Positions 23,716 through 32,143 of a stretch of DNA of 45,221 bases are shown here, piece after piece. How positions within the stretch are numbered: position 1 is the stretch's first letter; the number at the start of each line of letters is the position of its first letter. Source of the DNA: Solirubrobacteraceae bacterium (GTDB taxonomy: Bacteria; Actinomycetota; Thermoleophilia; Solirubrobacterales; Solirubrobacteraceae); assembly GCA_017744415.1 (NCBI GenBank), contig JAGIBJ010000065.1, forward strand, positions 1-45,221, given 5' to 3'. Below the pieces are notes generated by a model, which worked only from the letters and a program-made list of their open reading frames with translations, made no database searches and was not told the origin of the DNA. The position numbers and the translations under genes are program-made.

Positions 23716-25113
23716 GTGGATCCAGTGACCCCACCCTCTGAAGCCGCGCCACGAACCATCATCACCGGCTGCGCGATCGCGACGGTCGACCCTGCCGGCA
23801 CCGAGCATGCGAGCGGCCACCTGGTGATCGAGGGCTCGCGGATCGTCGCGCTCGGCGCGGGCTCGCTGCCCGCGGATCTCGTCACCGACGGGGCGACGAT
23901 CATCGACGGCACCGGCCTCCTCGCGACGCCGGGGCTCGTCAACAGCCACCACCACCTCTACCAGTGGGCGACGCGCGGGTTCGTCGCCGACGGCACGCTC
24001 TTCGAGTGGCTCACCGGTCTCTACCCGGTGTGGGCGCAGCTCGATCCCGACATCACCCACCACGCCGCGAAGGCCGGCCTCTCGGCGCTCGCGCTCTCGG
24101 GCTGCACGCTCTCGATGGACCACCACTACGTGTTCCCGAACGGCACCGAGCTGCTCGAGTCGACGGTGACGGCCGCCCAGGCGGTCGGCATCCGCTTCCA
24201 CCCGACGCGTGGCTCGATGAACCTCGGCAAGAGCCAGGGCGGGCTCCCGCCGGACTCGGTCACCGAGACCCACGACGCGATCCTCCAGGCCAGCGCCGAC
24301 GCGATCGACCGCTGGCACGATCCGTCGCCCGAGTCGGTGCTGCAGGTGGCGCTCGCGCCATGCTCGCCGTTCTCGGTGACGGCCGAGCTGATGGCGGAGT
24401 CGGCTGAGCTGGCTCGCAAGCGCGGCGTGCGCCTGCACACCCACCTCTGCGAGACGCTCGACGAGGAGGCGTACTGCCTCGAGCACTTCGGCGCACGGCC
24501 CGCCGACTACGTCGGCGATCTCGGCTGGATGGGCGACGACGTGTGGTTCGCCCATTGCGTGCACCTCTCCGACGAGGACGTCGATCTCTTCGGTCGCACC
24601 GGCGTCGGTGTGGCGCACTGCCCGACCAGCAACGCGCGCCTCGGCTCGGGCATCGCCCGCACGCGTGATCTGCGCAACGCCGGCGTGGCCGTCGGGCTCG
24701 GCGTCGACGGCGCGGCGAGCAACGAGGCGGGCACGCTCCAGCTCGAGGTGCACGCCTCGCTGATGGCGTCGCGCTTTCGCGAGGGGCCCGACGGCATGAC
24801 GGTGCGGCAGGCGCTGGCGCACGGCACGATCCACGGCGCGCGCTGTCTTGGCCGCGAGGCGGATCTCGGCTCGCTCGAGGTCGGCAAGCTCGCCGATATC
24901 GCCCTGTGGAAGGTCGACGACCTCGGCGGCGCGGGGATCATCGACCCGGTCGCGGCGCTCGTGCTCGGGCCGCCGCGGGGAGCGGAGCACGTGCTCGTCG
25001 GCGGCAAGCTCGTGGTCGAGGGCGGCGAGCTGCGCACCACCGATCTCGAGACCGTGACCAGCGAGCTGGTGCGCGTGAGCGCCCGGCAGGCTGCGGCGAT
25101 GGGAGCCGCGTGA
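23716..25113 (+). CDS. 8-oxoguanine deaminase
   Basis: An amidohydrolase-superfamily zinc enzyme of 465 residues that deaminates 8-oxoguanine to urate. Metal and active-site segments are GLVNSHHHLYQWATR (His78, His80), SMDHHYVFPNG, RLHTHLCETLDEEAY, FAHCVHLSDEDV, AHCPTSNARLGSG and GLGVDGAASNEAG with the catalytic Asp. The NSHHHLYQ and DGAASNE forms are those of the 8-oxoguanine deaminase/hydroxyatrazine hydrolase-like subgroup. Start GTG 23716 is not well supported by a ribosome site; GTG 23725 is an alternative. It is first in the six-gene operon behind the palindrome at 23667. Its product feeds the same urate pool as xanthine dehydrogenase. Confidence 0.85.
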   Translation: MDPVTPPSEAAPRTIITGCAIATVDPAGTEHASGHLVIEGSRIVALGAGSLPADLVTDGATIIDGTGLLATPGLVNSHHHLYQWATRGFVADGTLFEWLTGLYPVWAQLDPDITHHAAKAGLSALALSGCTLSMDHHYVFPNGTELLESTVTAAQAVGIRFHPTRGSMNLGKSQGGLPPDSVTETHDAILQASADAIDRWHDPSPESVLQVALAPCSPFSVTAELMAESAELARKRGVRLHTHLCETLDEEAYCLEHFGARPADYVGDLGWMGDDVWFAHCVHLSDEDVDLFGRTGVGVAHCPTSNARLGSGIARTRDLRNAGVAVGLGVDGAASNEAGTLQLEVHASLMASRFREGPDGMTVRQALAHGTIHGARCLGREADLGSLEVGKLADIALWKVDDLGGAGIIDPVAALVLGPPRGAEHVLVGGKLVVEGGELRTTDLETVTSELVRVSARQAAAMGAA

Positions 25114-25634
25114 GCATGGCGTCGGCAGCAGGCGTGATCCCGACCGACCGCGAGGCCTTCGTGGCACGGTTCGGGAGCGTCGTCGAGCACTCGCCGTGGG
25201 TCGCCGATCAGGCATTCGACGACGGACCGTTCGGGTCGGCCGCCGAGGTGCACGCTGCCATGGCGACGCGCCTGATGGCGGCCCCACGCGAGGCACAGCT
25301 CACGGTGCTCAATGCCCACCCGGAGCTCGCCGCCGAGCGGGCGATCCCGCGCGAGTCTCTCACCGCCGAGAGCCGCAGCGAGCAGGCCGGCGCCGGCCTG
25401 GATCGCCTGAGCGACGAGCGACGCGTGGCCCTCGCGGCACAGCTCGATGCCTACCGCCGGCGGTTCGGATTCCCGTTCATCGTCTGCGTGCGTGAGCACG
25501 GCAGCAGCGCGCTCGAAGGCCTGGTGCACGAACGGGTCGTGAACGACCCCGAGGCCGAGCTGGCGACGGCCCTGGCCGAGGTGAGCGCGATCGCCTACCA
25601 CCGCATCGTCGACCTGGTGGAGGGTGAGGCATGA
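25110..25634 (+). CDS. uraD: 2-oxo-4-hydroxy-4-carboxy-5-ureidoimidazoline (OHCU) decarboxylase
   Basis: Decarboxylates OHCU to (S)-allantoin, the last step of ureide formation from urate. 174 residues. The family marks are NAHPELAAERAI with the catalytic His70 and SRSEQAGAGLDRLS, then YRRRFGFPFIVCVR. GTG 25110 overlaps the preceding stop (GTGA) with GGGAG 4 nt upstream; ATG 25116 in the same frame is an alternative. Coupled to uraH by an ATGA overlap. Confidence 0.93.
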   Translation: MSMASAAGVIPTDREAFVARFGSVVEHSPWVADQAFDDGPFGSAAEVHAAMATRLMAAPREAQLTVLNAHPELAAERAIPRESLTAESRSEQAGAGLDRLSDERRVALAAQLDAYRRRFGFPFIVCVREHGSSALEGLVHERVVNDPEAELATALAEVSAIAYHRIVDLVEGEA

Positions 25635-25972
25635 GCTCCATCTCGATCTCCACGCACGTGCTCGATACCGCCAGCGGTCTTCCGGTCGCCGGCGTGCCGG
25701 TGAGCCTCGCGCAGCTCGAGTCCGACCTCTGGACCGAGCTCGCCGCGGCCGCGACCGACGCCGACGGGCGCATCGGCGAGCTCGTCCCCGACGGCCCCGC
25801 GCTGCCCGGCGGCCGCTACCGCGTGCGGTTCGATCTCGAGGGCGCGGGCAGCATCGAGCGGAGCTGGTATCCGGAGGTCGCGATCGTCGTCGACCTCGCG
25901 GATGACGCCGGCCACGTGCACGTGCCGCTGCTCCTGGCCCCGTACGGCTACACCACCTACCGAGGAAGCTGA
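25631..25972 (+). CDS. uraH: 5-hydroxyisourate hydrolase (transthyretin-related protein)
   Basis: Hydrolyses 5-hydroxyisourate to OHCU, the step before UraD. 113 residues, a full-length transthyretin-related protein. Active-site residues are visible: His9 in STHVLDTASG, Arg47 in DADGRIGEL, His97 in HVHVPLLL, and the diagnostic C-terminus YRGS. ATG 25631 overlaps the uraD stop by 4 bp. Confidence 0.96.
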   Translation: MSSISISTHVLDTASGLPVAGVPVSLAQLESDLWTELAAAATDADGRIGELVPDGPALPGGRYRVRFDLEGAGSIERSWYPEVAIVVDLADDAGHVHVPLLLAPYGYTTYRGS

Positions 25973-25983
25973 GGGTGCCGGCG

Positions 25984-27780
25984 ATGCGCGACCTCATCCC
26001 GGTGCTCGACGCGTGGACGGCCGACGGCCGCCGCGCGGCGCTCTGCACCGTCGTCGCGGTGCACGGGCGTGCGCCGCTGCCACTGGGCGCATCGCTGATC
26101 GTCGCCGAGGACGGTGCGACCGCCGGCGCGATCTCGGGCGGGTGCGTCGAGCGCGACGTGACCGAGGTGGCGCAGCAGGTGCTCCGCGGGGCCGTGCCGC
26201 GGCGGCTGAGGTTCGCGCCCGGGCACGACGGCCTCACGGGCACCGGGCTGCCGTGCGGCGGCGGCATCGACGTGTGGGTGCAGCAGTGGGGCGCCGGCCC
26301 GCTCGCCGACCGGCAGGAGGCGTTTGCCGAGCTCGTGCGTGCTGGCGAGGGCGCGAACTTCACCTTCGATGTCGGCGCGCTCGCTACCGCGTTCGATGAC
26401 GATCCGACGGCGGGCGTCGCCACCGCGGGTGGCCGCTTCACGCTCACCGCACCCCCGCTCGGCCGGCTGATCCTCGTCGGCGCCGGGCCCACTGCGGGCG
26501 CGCTCGCCGAGCTCGCGCCCACCATCGGCATGCGGCCGGTGATCGTCGATCCGCGGCCCGCCGTCGCCGCGCACGCGCCCACCGATGCCGCCAGCGAGCT
26601 GCTGCTCGCCTGGCCCGAGAACGCCCTCGCCACGCTCGGCCCGTTGCGCGAGGCCGATGCCGTGATCGCGCTGAGCCACCAGCCCGCCATCGACGATGCT
26701 GCGCTGCTGGCCGCCATCGCGGGCGGCGCCGCAGGCTTCGTCGGTGCACTCGGCTCTCGCACGGCCCACGAAGCGCGCCTGGAACGGCTGCGCGGCCGGG
26801 GCGCGGATGAGGCCGCGCTCGCACGAATCGTCGGTCCGGTCGGCCTCGATCTGGGGGGATGGGCTCCCAGCGAGGTGGCGCTTTCCATTGCGGCTGAGCT
26901 CGTGGCGGTGCGCCACGGCCGGGCCGGCGGCCGACTTGCCGAGGCCGGCGGGGCGATCCACGAGTCGCAGGAGACCGGTGGGATGGCGCTCGTCGAGGCG
27001 CAAGCCCCGCCCGAGTCGCTGCTGCCCGGTGTGCCAGCGGGCAGCAGCCCGATCACCGGCGTGGTGCTGGCGGCCGGCGCCGGCCGGCGCTTCGGCGGGG
27101 CCAAAGCCGCTGCGGAGTGGGAAGGGCAGCCGCTCGTCGCCCGCGCCGTGCGCGCGGCCGCCGGCGGGCTTCCGGCGGGCAGCGACCTGATCGTCGTCGT
27201 CGGCGCACACGAGGCGACGGTGCGCGCGGCGCTTCCCGCCGACGTGCCGCATCGGGTCGTCGTCGCCCACGACTGGGAGGAGGGCATGGGCGCCTCGCTG
27301 CGGGCTGGCCTCGCCGAGGCGCGCAGCATGGCGGCGCTCGTGCTGCTGGCCGACCAACCGCTCGTCGATGCCGAACTCGTCGCGCACGTGGTGCGCGAGG
27401 GCTGTCCGGCGATCAGGGCCGGCGCGGCGGCGGCCCGTCCCGTCGCCGCCGACACGCCTGGCCACCCGGTGCTGCTGGGCCCGATCGCCCTCACGCGCGC
27501 CTTCGACCTCAGCGGCGATCAGGGCCTCGCGCCGCTGCTCGAAACGCTCCATGTGCACCGCGTCGACGTGAACGACCTCGCATCGGTCACCGACGTCGAC
27601 CAGCCCGCCGATCTCCTTCGCGCACCGCTCGCGCCAGCCGCCGTGACGCGCGCCCGGTCGGCCCGCGCCGGCAAGGGGCGCGGCCCGGCGCGCCCGGCGG
27701 CGCCGCAGCCGCAGCTCGATTCGGCACGGCAGCGGCGAGGTCCATCCCCGCGCTCCGGCCGCGAGCACCCGTGGACCTGA
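25984..27780 (+). CDS. XdhC-like / MobA-like nucleotidyltransferase fusion (molybdenum cofactor maturation of xanthine dehydrogenase)
   Basis: Two maturation functions in one chain of about 600 residues. The N-terminal half is XdhC/CoxI: CTVVAVHGRAPLPLGASLIV, GAISGGCVERDV, then a Rossmann XdhC_C part (GRLILVGAGPTAGALAELA, ALSHQPAIDD, GFVGALGSRTAHEARL). The C-terminal half is a MobA/MocA-type NTP transferase: TGVVLAAGAGRRFGGAK, DWEEGMGASLRAGLA, LVLLADQPLVDAELV, TPGHPVLL. XdhC loads sulfurated Mo cofactor; the MobA part would add CMP or GMP to molybdopterin. ATG 25984 has GAGGG 8 nt upstream; GTG 25975 is an alternative. A basic, Pro/Arg-rich tail of about 40 residues ends the protein. Confidence 0.88.
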   Translation: MRDLIPVLDAWTADGRRAALCTVVAVHGRAPLPLGASLIVAEDGATAGAISGGCVERDVTEVAQQVLRGAVPRRLRFAPGHDGLTGTGLPCGGGIDVWVQQWGAGPLADRQEAFAELVRAGEGANFTFDVGALATAFDDDPTAGVATAGGRFTLTAPPLGRLILVGAGPTAGALAELAPTIGMRPVIVDPRPAVAAHAPTDAASELLLAWPENALATLGPLREADAVIALSHQPAIDDAALLAAIAGGAAGFVGALGSRTAHEARLERLRGRGADEAALARIVGPVGLDLGGWAPSEVALSIAAELVAVRHGRAGGRLAEAGGAIHESQETGGMALVEAQAPPESLLPGVPAGSSPITGVVLAAGAGRRFGGAKAAAEWEGQPLVARAVRAAAGGLPAGSDLIVVVGAHEATVRAALPADVPHRVVVAHDWEEGMGASLRAGLAEARSMAALVLLADQPLVDAELVAHVVREGCPAIRAGAAAARPVAADTPGHPVLLGPIALTRAFDLSGDQGLAPLLETLHVHRVDVNDLASVTDVDQPADLLRAPLAPAAVTRARSARAGKGRGPARPAAPQPQLDSARQRRGPSPRSGREHPWT

Positions 27781-28616
27781 ACACCGTCGAGCAGCTCATC
27801 CCGGCGACGGGACGCGAGGCCGTCGACGCGTTCGAGCCCGGTGATGCCTGGCTCGCCGGCGGCAGCGCGCTCTTCGCGTGGCCGGACCCCAAGCTTCGCC
27901 GGCTCGTCGACATCACGGCCCTCGGCTGGCGGGCGCTCACCGCCACCGACGCAGGGCTGGACATCGCCGCCACCTGCACGATCGCCGAACTCGCCGACTA
28001 CGGCACGCACCCGCCGCCGGCCGAGTGGCCTGCCCTCGCGATCGTTCGCGGCTGCTGCGAGGCGCTGCGCGGGAGCTTCAAGGTGTGGAACGTCGGCACC
28101 GTCGGCGGCAACATCTGCGCGTCGCTGCCGGCCGGCCCGATGACGTCGCTCGCAGCGGGCCTCGGCGCCGAGTGCCTGATCTGGCAGCCCGGCGGCGGTG
28201 AGCGGCGGGCTGCCGTGGCCGACGTGGTGATCGGCGACTGCGTGAACGCGCTGGCTCCGGGAGAGCTGCTGCGCTCGATCCACGTGCCCGCGGACGTGCT
28301 GCGCGGGCGCGCCGCGATCCGCCAGGGGTCGCTCACCCCGATGGGCCGCAGCGCATCACTGCTGATTGCCCGGGTGCCGCCGGCCGACCTCGCGGGTGAG
28401 GCGCCGGCGTTCACGCTCGTGATCACCGCGGCCGTCGCGCGCGCCGTGACGCTCGAGTTTGCCGAGGTACCCACGCCGGCCGAGCTCGACGCGGCCATCG
28501 AGGCTCGCCTCGTGCTCGGCGACTACTTCGCCGATCCGCACGGCACGCCGCGCTGGCGCCGTCATCTCGTGCGCCTCCACGCGCGCGAGCTCCTCGAGGA
28601 GCTGACGGGCGCATGA
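27771..28616 (+). CDS. Xanthine dehydrogenase FAD-binding subunit
   Basis: A 281-residue subunit that carries FAD and passes electrons to NAD or another acceptor. The FAD-binding motifs are AWLAGGSALFAWPDP (pyrophosphate loop) and GTVGGNICASLPAGPM, with the CO dehydrogenase flavoprotein C-terminal domain after about residue 165 (RAAIRQGSLTPMGRSASL). Start GTG 27771 lies inside the 3' end of the preceding gene (10-nt overlap) and its own stop overlaps the next ATG by 4 bp. Confidence 0.9.
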   Translation: MDLNTVEQLIPATGREAVDAFEPGDAWLAGGSALFAWPDPKLRRLVDITALGWRALTATDAGLDIAATCTIAELADYGTHPPPAEWPALAIVRGCCEALRGSFKVWNVGTVGGNICASLPAGPMTSLAAGLGAECLIWQPGGGERRAAVADVVIGDCVNALAPGELLRSIHVPADVLRGRAAIRQGSLTPMGRSASLLIARVPPADLAGEAPAFTLVITAAVARAVTLEFAEVPTPAELDAAIEARLVLGDYFADPHGTPRWRRHLVRLHARELLEELTGA

Positions 28617-31282
28617 CGTTCCGGATCGACGGCGACGAGCACGAGGCTACCCCGCGCGCCGGCCAGTGTCTGCGCACGTTCCTGCGCGAGCGAGGCCGCA
28701 CCGGTGTGAAGAAGGGCTGCGACACCGGTGACTGCGGCGCCTGCACCGTGCACGTCGATGGCACTCCGGTGCACAGTTGCCTCTATCCCGCGAGCCGCGC
28801 CGAGGGCCGCGAGGTGACCACCGTGATGGGGCTCGGCACGCCCGAGACGCCACACCCCGTCCAGCAGGCGTTCATCGACGCGCAGGGCTTCCAGTGCGGC
28901 TTCTGCACCGCGGGCTTCGTGATGACAGCCGCCGGGCTCGGCGAGGAGCAGCGCGCGGATCTACCTCGCGCGTTCAAGAGCAACCTGTGTCGCTGCACGG
29001 GCTATCGCGCGATCCACGACGCGCTCGCGGGCGTGGTGAACGTCGAGCGCGATGCCGCGGGTGCGTCGGTCGGCCGTGGGCTCGGCGCCCCCGCCGGCCC
29101 AGAGATCGTCACGGGGCGAGTGGAGTTCACGATGGATGACGCGCCCGCGGGCCTCCTCCACATGGCGTTGCTGCGGTCGCCACACGCGCACGCGCGGATT
29201 CGCTCGATCGACACGTCGGCCGCACTCGCCGTTCCTGGGGTGCAGCTCGTGCTCACGCACGACGACGTGCCTCAGATGCTCTTCTCTACGGGCCGCCACA
29301 CCACGCGCCGCGAAGATCCCGACGACACCCGCATCCTGGATGTCGTCGCCCGCCACAAGGAGCAGCGGATGGCGGCGGTCGTCGCCGACTCGGTCGCCGC
29401 TGCCGAGGAGGGCGTGCGGCAGATCGTCGTCGACTGGGAGGTGCTCCCGGCGGTGTTCGATCCGGCCGAGGCGCTCAAGCCGGGCGCTCCGCTCGTGCAC
29501 GGCGACAAGGATGCGGTCGAGAGCCGGATCGTCGACCCGTCGCGCAACCTCGTGGGCGAGGTGCACACGGTCTGCGGCGACCCCGATGCCGGGTTTGCGG
29601 CCGCGGCGGTCGTCGTCGAGGACACCTTCGAGGTGCAGCGCATCCAGCACGTCCACCTCGAGACGCACGGCGCGACGGCCTGGCTCGACGAAGCGGGCCG
29701 CCTCAACGTGCGCACCTCGACGCAGGTGCCGTTCCTCACCCGCGACGAGCTCGCGCTGCTGCTCGATCTCGACCCGTCGAACGTGCGGGTGTTCGCGAAG
29801 CGCGTGGGCGGTGGCTTCGGCGGCAAGCAGGAGCTGCTCTGCGAAGACCTCGTCGCGATCGCCGCGATGCGTCTCGGCCAGCCTGTGCGGATCGAGTTCA
29901 GCCGCGAGGAGCAGCTGGCGGCCTCCACCACGCGCCATCCGATGCGTCTTCGCGTGCGCATCGGCGCCACGGCCGAGGGCGACTTCACGGCCATGGAGCT
30001 CGAGCTGCTCTCCAACACCGGCGCCTACGGCAACCACGGTCCGGCGGTGATGTTCCACGCGTGCAACGAGTCGATCGGGGTGTACAAGGTGCCCCACAAG
30101 CGGGTCGACGGACAGGTGGTCTACACCCACACCGTGCCCGCGGGCGCGCTGCGCGGCTACGGGCTCAGCCAGTCGGTCTACGCGGTGGAGTGCGTGGTCG
30201 ACGAGGTCGCACGGCGCCTTGGGATCGACCCGATCGCCCTGCGCGAGCGCAATGTGGTGGCGCCCGGCGACCGGTTCGTCGCGATGAGCGACGAGCCGGA
30301 AGACGTCGAGTTCGGGAGCTACGGCCTCGATCAGTGCCTGGCGATGGTGCGGGATGCGCTCGCGGATGGCAGCGGCGAGCCGGTGCCCGGTCCGGAATGG
30401 CTCGTCGGCGAAGGGGTCGCGCTCGGCATGCTCGACGCCGGCCCGCCCGGTGGCCACCACGCCGACGCGCGCATCTCGCTCGTGCCAGACGCCACCCCGG
30501 CCTACCGCCTGGCGGTCGGCACGGCCGAGTTCGGCAACGGCACCGCGACCGTGCACCGGCAGATCGCCGCGCAGGTGCTCGGCGTCACGGCCTCCGACAT
30601 CGAGCTCGTCGCCTCCGACACCGACGAGGTCGGCCACGACAGCGGTGCCTTCGCGAGCGCGGGCGTCTTCGTCGCCGGCCGCGCGACGCTCCTCGCCGCG
30701 CAGGCGCTGGCGGCCCGCCTCGAAGAGCTCGGCGAGGAGGGCATCTCGGTCGCCCGCGCGGCCGCGGAGGCCATCACCGGCGAAGGCACGTTCACAGGGT
30801 CGCCGCGCTCGGTCGCGTTCAACGTGCACGGCTTCCGGGTCGCGGTGCTCCCGGCGACGGGCGAGGTGCGGATCCTGAAGAGCGTGCAGGCCGTCGACGC
30901 GGGCACGGTGATGAATCCGCTCCAGTGCCGCGCGCAGGTGGAGGGCGGCACCGCTCAGGCGCTCGGCGCGGCGCTCGACGAAGAGGTGCTGATCGACGAC
31001 GAGGGCGCGGTGGTCACCCGCAACCTGCGCACCTACAACTGGCCGACGATGGCAACGATCCCGCCCACCGAGGTGCGGTTCGCCGACACCCATGATGCCC
31101 TCGGCCCGCTGGGGGCCAAGCCGATGAGCGAGTCGCCCTTCAACCCCGTCGCCCCGGCGCTGGCGAACGCGATCCGCGACGCGACCGGCGTGCGCCTCAC
31201 CCGTTTGCCCATGCGCCGGGACCGCATCTGGGAGGCCCTCGCCGACGCCGGCCTCCCCGGCGCCACATTTCCGGCGTCCTAA
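28613..31282 (+). CDS. Xanthine dehydrogenase, fused 2Fe-2S and molybdopterin-binding subunit
   Basis: Oxidises xanthine (and hypoxanthine) to urate at a Mo cofactor. 889 residues. The N-terminal ferredoxin-like cluster has Cys36, 41, 44 and 56 (KKGCDTGDCGACTVHVDG); the second cluster has Cys95, 98, 126 and 128 (QCGFC, NLCRCTGYR). After about residue 155 follow the Mo domains: RVEFTMDDAPAGLLHMALLR, RVGGGFGGKQE, ALRGYGLSQSVYAVE and, near the end, GAKPMSESPFNPVAPALANAI, where the Glu occupies the catalytic base position. It is last in the operon; its TAA lies inside a large inverted repeat. Strictly, related substrates such as nicotinate or purine analogues cannot be excluded, but the context favours xanthine. 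Confidence 0.92.
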   Translation: MTFRIDGDEHEATPRAGQCLRTFLRERGRTGVKKGCDTGDCGACTVHVDGTPVHSCLYPASRAEGREVTTVMGLGTPETPHPVQQAFIDAQGFQCGFCTAGFVMTAAGLGEEQRADLPRAFKSNLCRCTGYRAIHDALAGVVNVERDAAGASVGRGLGAPAGPEIVTGRVEFTMDDAPAGLLHMALLRSPHAHARIRSIDTSAALAVPGVQLVLTHDDVPQMLFSTGRHTTRREDPDDTRILDVVARHKEQRMAAVVADSVAAAEEGVRQIVVDWEVLPAVFDPAEALKPGAPLVHGDKDAVESRIVDPSRNLVGEVHTVCGDPDAGFAAAAVVVEDTFEVQRIQHVHLETHGATAWLDEAGRLNVRTSTQVPFLTRDELALLLDLDPSNVRVFAKRVGGGFGGKQELLCEDLVAIAAMRLGQPVRIEFSREEQLAASTTRHPMRLRVRIGATAEGDFTAMELELLSNTGAYGNHGPAVMFHACNESIGVYKVPHKRVDGQVVYTHTVPAGALRGYGLSQSVYAVECVVDEVARRLGIDPIALRERNVVAPGDRFVAMSDEPEDVEFGSYGLDQCLAMVRDALADGSGEPVPGPEWLVGEGVALGMLDAGPPGGHHADARISLVPDATPAYRLAVGTAEFGNGTATVHRQIAAQVLGVTASDIELVASDTDEVGHDSGAFASAGVFVAGRATLLAAQALAARLEELGEEGISVARAAAEAITGEGTFTGSPRSVAFNVHGFRVAVLPATGEVRILKSVQAVDAGTVMNPLQCRAQVEGGTAQALGAALDEEVLIDDEGAVVTRNLRTYNWPTMATIPPTEVRFADTHDALGPLGAKPMSESPFNPVAPALANAIRDATGVRLTRLPMRRDRIWEALADAGLPGATFPAS

Positions 31283-31327
31283 CTACGTTCGGCGGTACCC
31301 CCTCGACGACGAACGTAGTTAGGACGC
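31274..31327. terminator. 18-bp perfect inverted repeat enclosing the xdh stop codon
   Basis: Arms GCGTCCTAACTACGTTCG and its exact complement with an 18-nt loop. The left arm contains the TAA stop of the xanthine dehydrogenase gene (31280-31282). It closes the six-gene operon. Confidence 0.7.
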
Positions 31328-31457
31328 GGACCTTGGTGAGGGTGGCTCAGCGATTCGGGTGACACCGGAACCGCGTGTTTCGGGGCGCAGCCGCGCTCGC
31401 CTCGACCCGTCGGTTTGAATCCGGGATCGACCTCTCGCTTCCGCCCGTGATGGGGTC

Positions 31458-31463
31458 TACGGT
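31458..31463 (+). promoter_or_regulatory. -10 box (TACGGT), probable leaderless start
   Basis: TACGGT ends exactly 7 nt before the GTG at 31471, the same geometry as at 9114 and 43967. Confidence 0.45.
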
Positions 31464-31470
31464 GCTGCGG

Positions 31471-32043
31471 GTGTCCGACGTCCAGGCGCCACTCCCGCTC
31501 CCCGATCCGATGCCGCGTGTCGGCCGGATCGCGCTGCGCCCGTGGGAGTCGTCCGACGCCGGCTTCCTCGCCGGGGCGGGCTCCGACGACCATCTGCGCC
31601 GCTTCATCTCAGGGTGGCCGTCGCCGTATTCGTTCTCGATCGCCGAGGACTGGATCGCCGGGCAGGATGAGGCGCGCCGGTGGCGTGAGCGTCTCGATCT
31701 CGCCGTGATGGATCCCGTCAGCGGCCGTCTGCTCGGTGCCGTCGGCCTCACCGGCTTCGAAGACGCCCATCGCCGCGCCGAGCTCGGCTACTGGACCGCC
31801 CCCGACGCACGTCGCAGGGGCGTCGCCACCCGAGCCGCGCCGCTCCTCGCGCGCTGGGCCTTCGACGTGCTCGGGCTCGAGCGTCTCCAGCTCCTCATCG
31901 AGCCGGTGAACATGGGCTCCGTGCGCGTTGCCGAGGCGATCGGCGCGGTGCAGGAGGGCCTGCTGCGTGACCACTCGCTGATCGCCGGCCAGCGCCGCGA
32001 CGTCCTCATCTACGGCCTGCTGCCGGACGAACTCGTCGGCTGA
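31471..32043 (+). CDS. GNAT family N-acetyltransferase (RimJ/RimL type)
   Basis: A 190-residue acetyltransferase of the ribosomal-protein/aminoglycoside-type RimJ/RimL branch. RIALRPWESSDAGFLAG opens the domain. AELGYWTAPDARRRGVATRAAPLLARWAFDVLGL holds the acetyl-CoA loop (R-R-x-G-x-A), and LLIEPVNMGSVRVAEAIGAVQEGLLRD completes the fold. GTG 31471 is preferred to ATG 31450 because a TACGGT box lies exactly 7 nt before it. It may have its own promoter despite following the XDH operon; the substrate is unknown. Confidence 0.82.
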   Translation: MSDVQAPLPLPDPMPRVGRIALRPWESSDAGFLAGAGSDDHLRRFISGWPSPYSFSIAEDWIAGQDEARRWRERLDLAVMDPVSGRLLGAVGLTGFEDAHRRAELGYWTAPDARRRGVATRAAPLLARWAFDVLGLERLQLLIEPVNMGSVRVAEAIGAVQEGLLRDHSLIAGQRRDVLIYGLLPDELVG

Positions 32044-32143
32044 CGCCCGCGTGGGCGGGACAGAACCGTGGCCACCACCCCGGCTACGTCCCGTTCACGC
32101 TCCCCACGGCCAAGGCGATCGCCGCCGACTCGGCCCGCCGTCC

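Noticed and set aside
24507-27494. Roughly 1000-codon minus-strand open frame opposite the purine operon
   Set aside because: Ser/Pro/Ala/Arg-rich composition typical of antisense frames; the plus strand carries four recognisable enzymes here.
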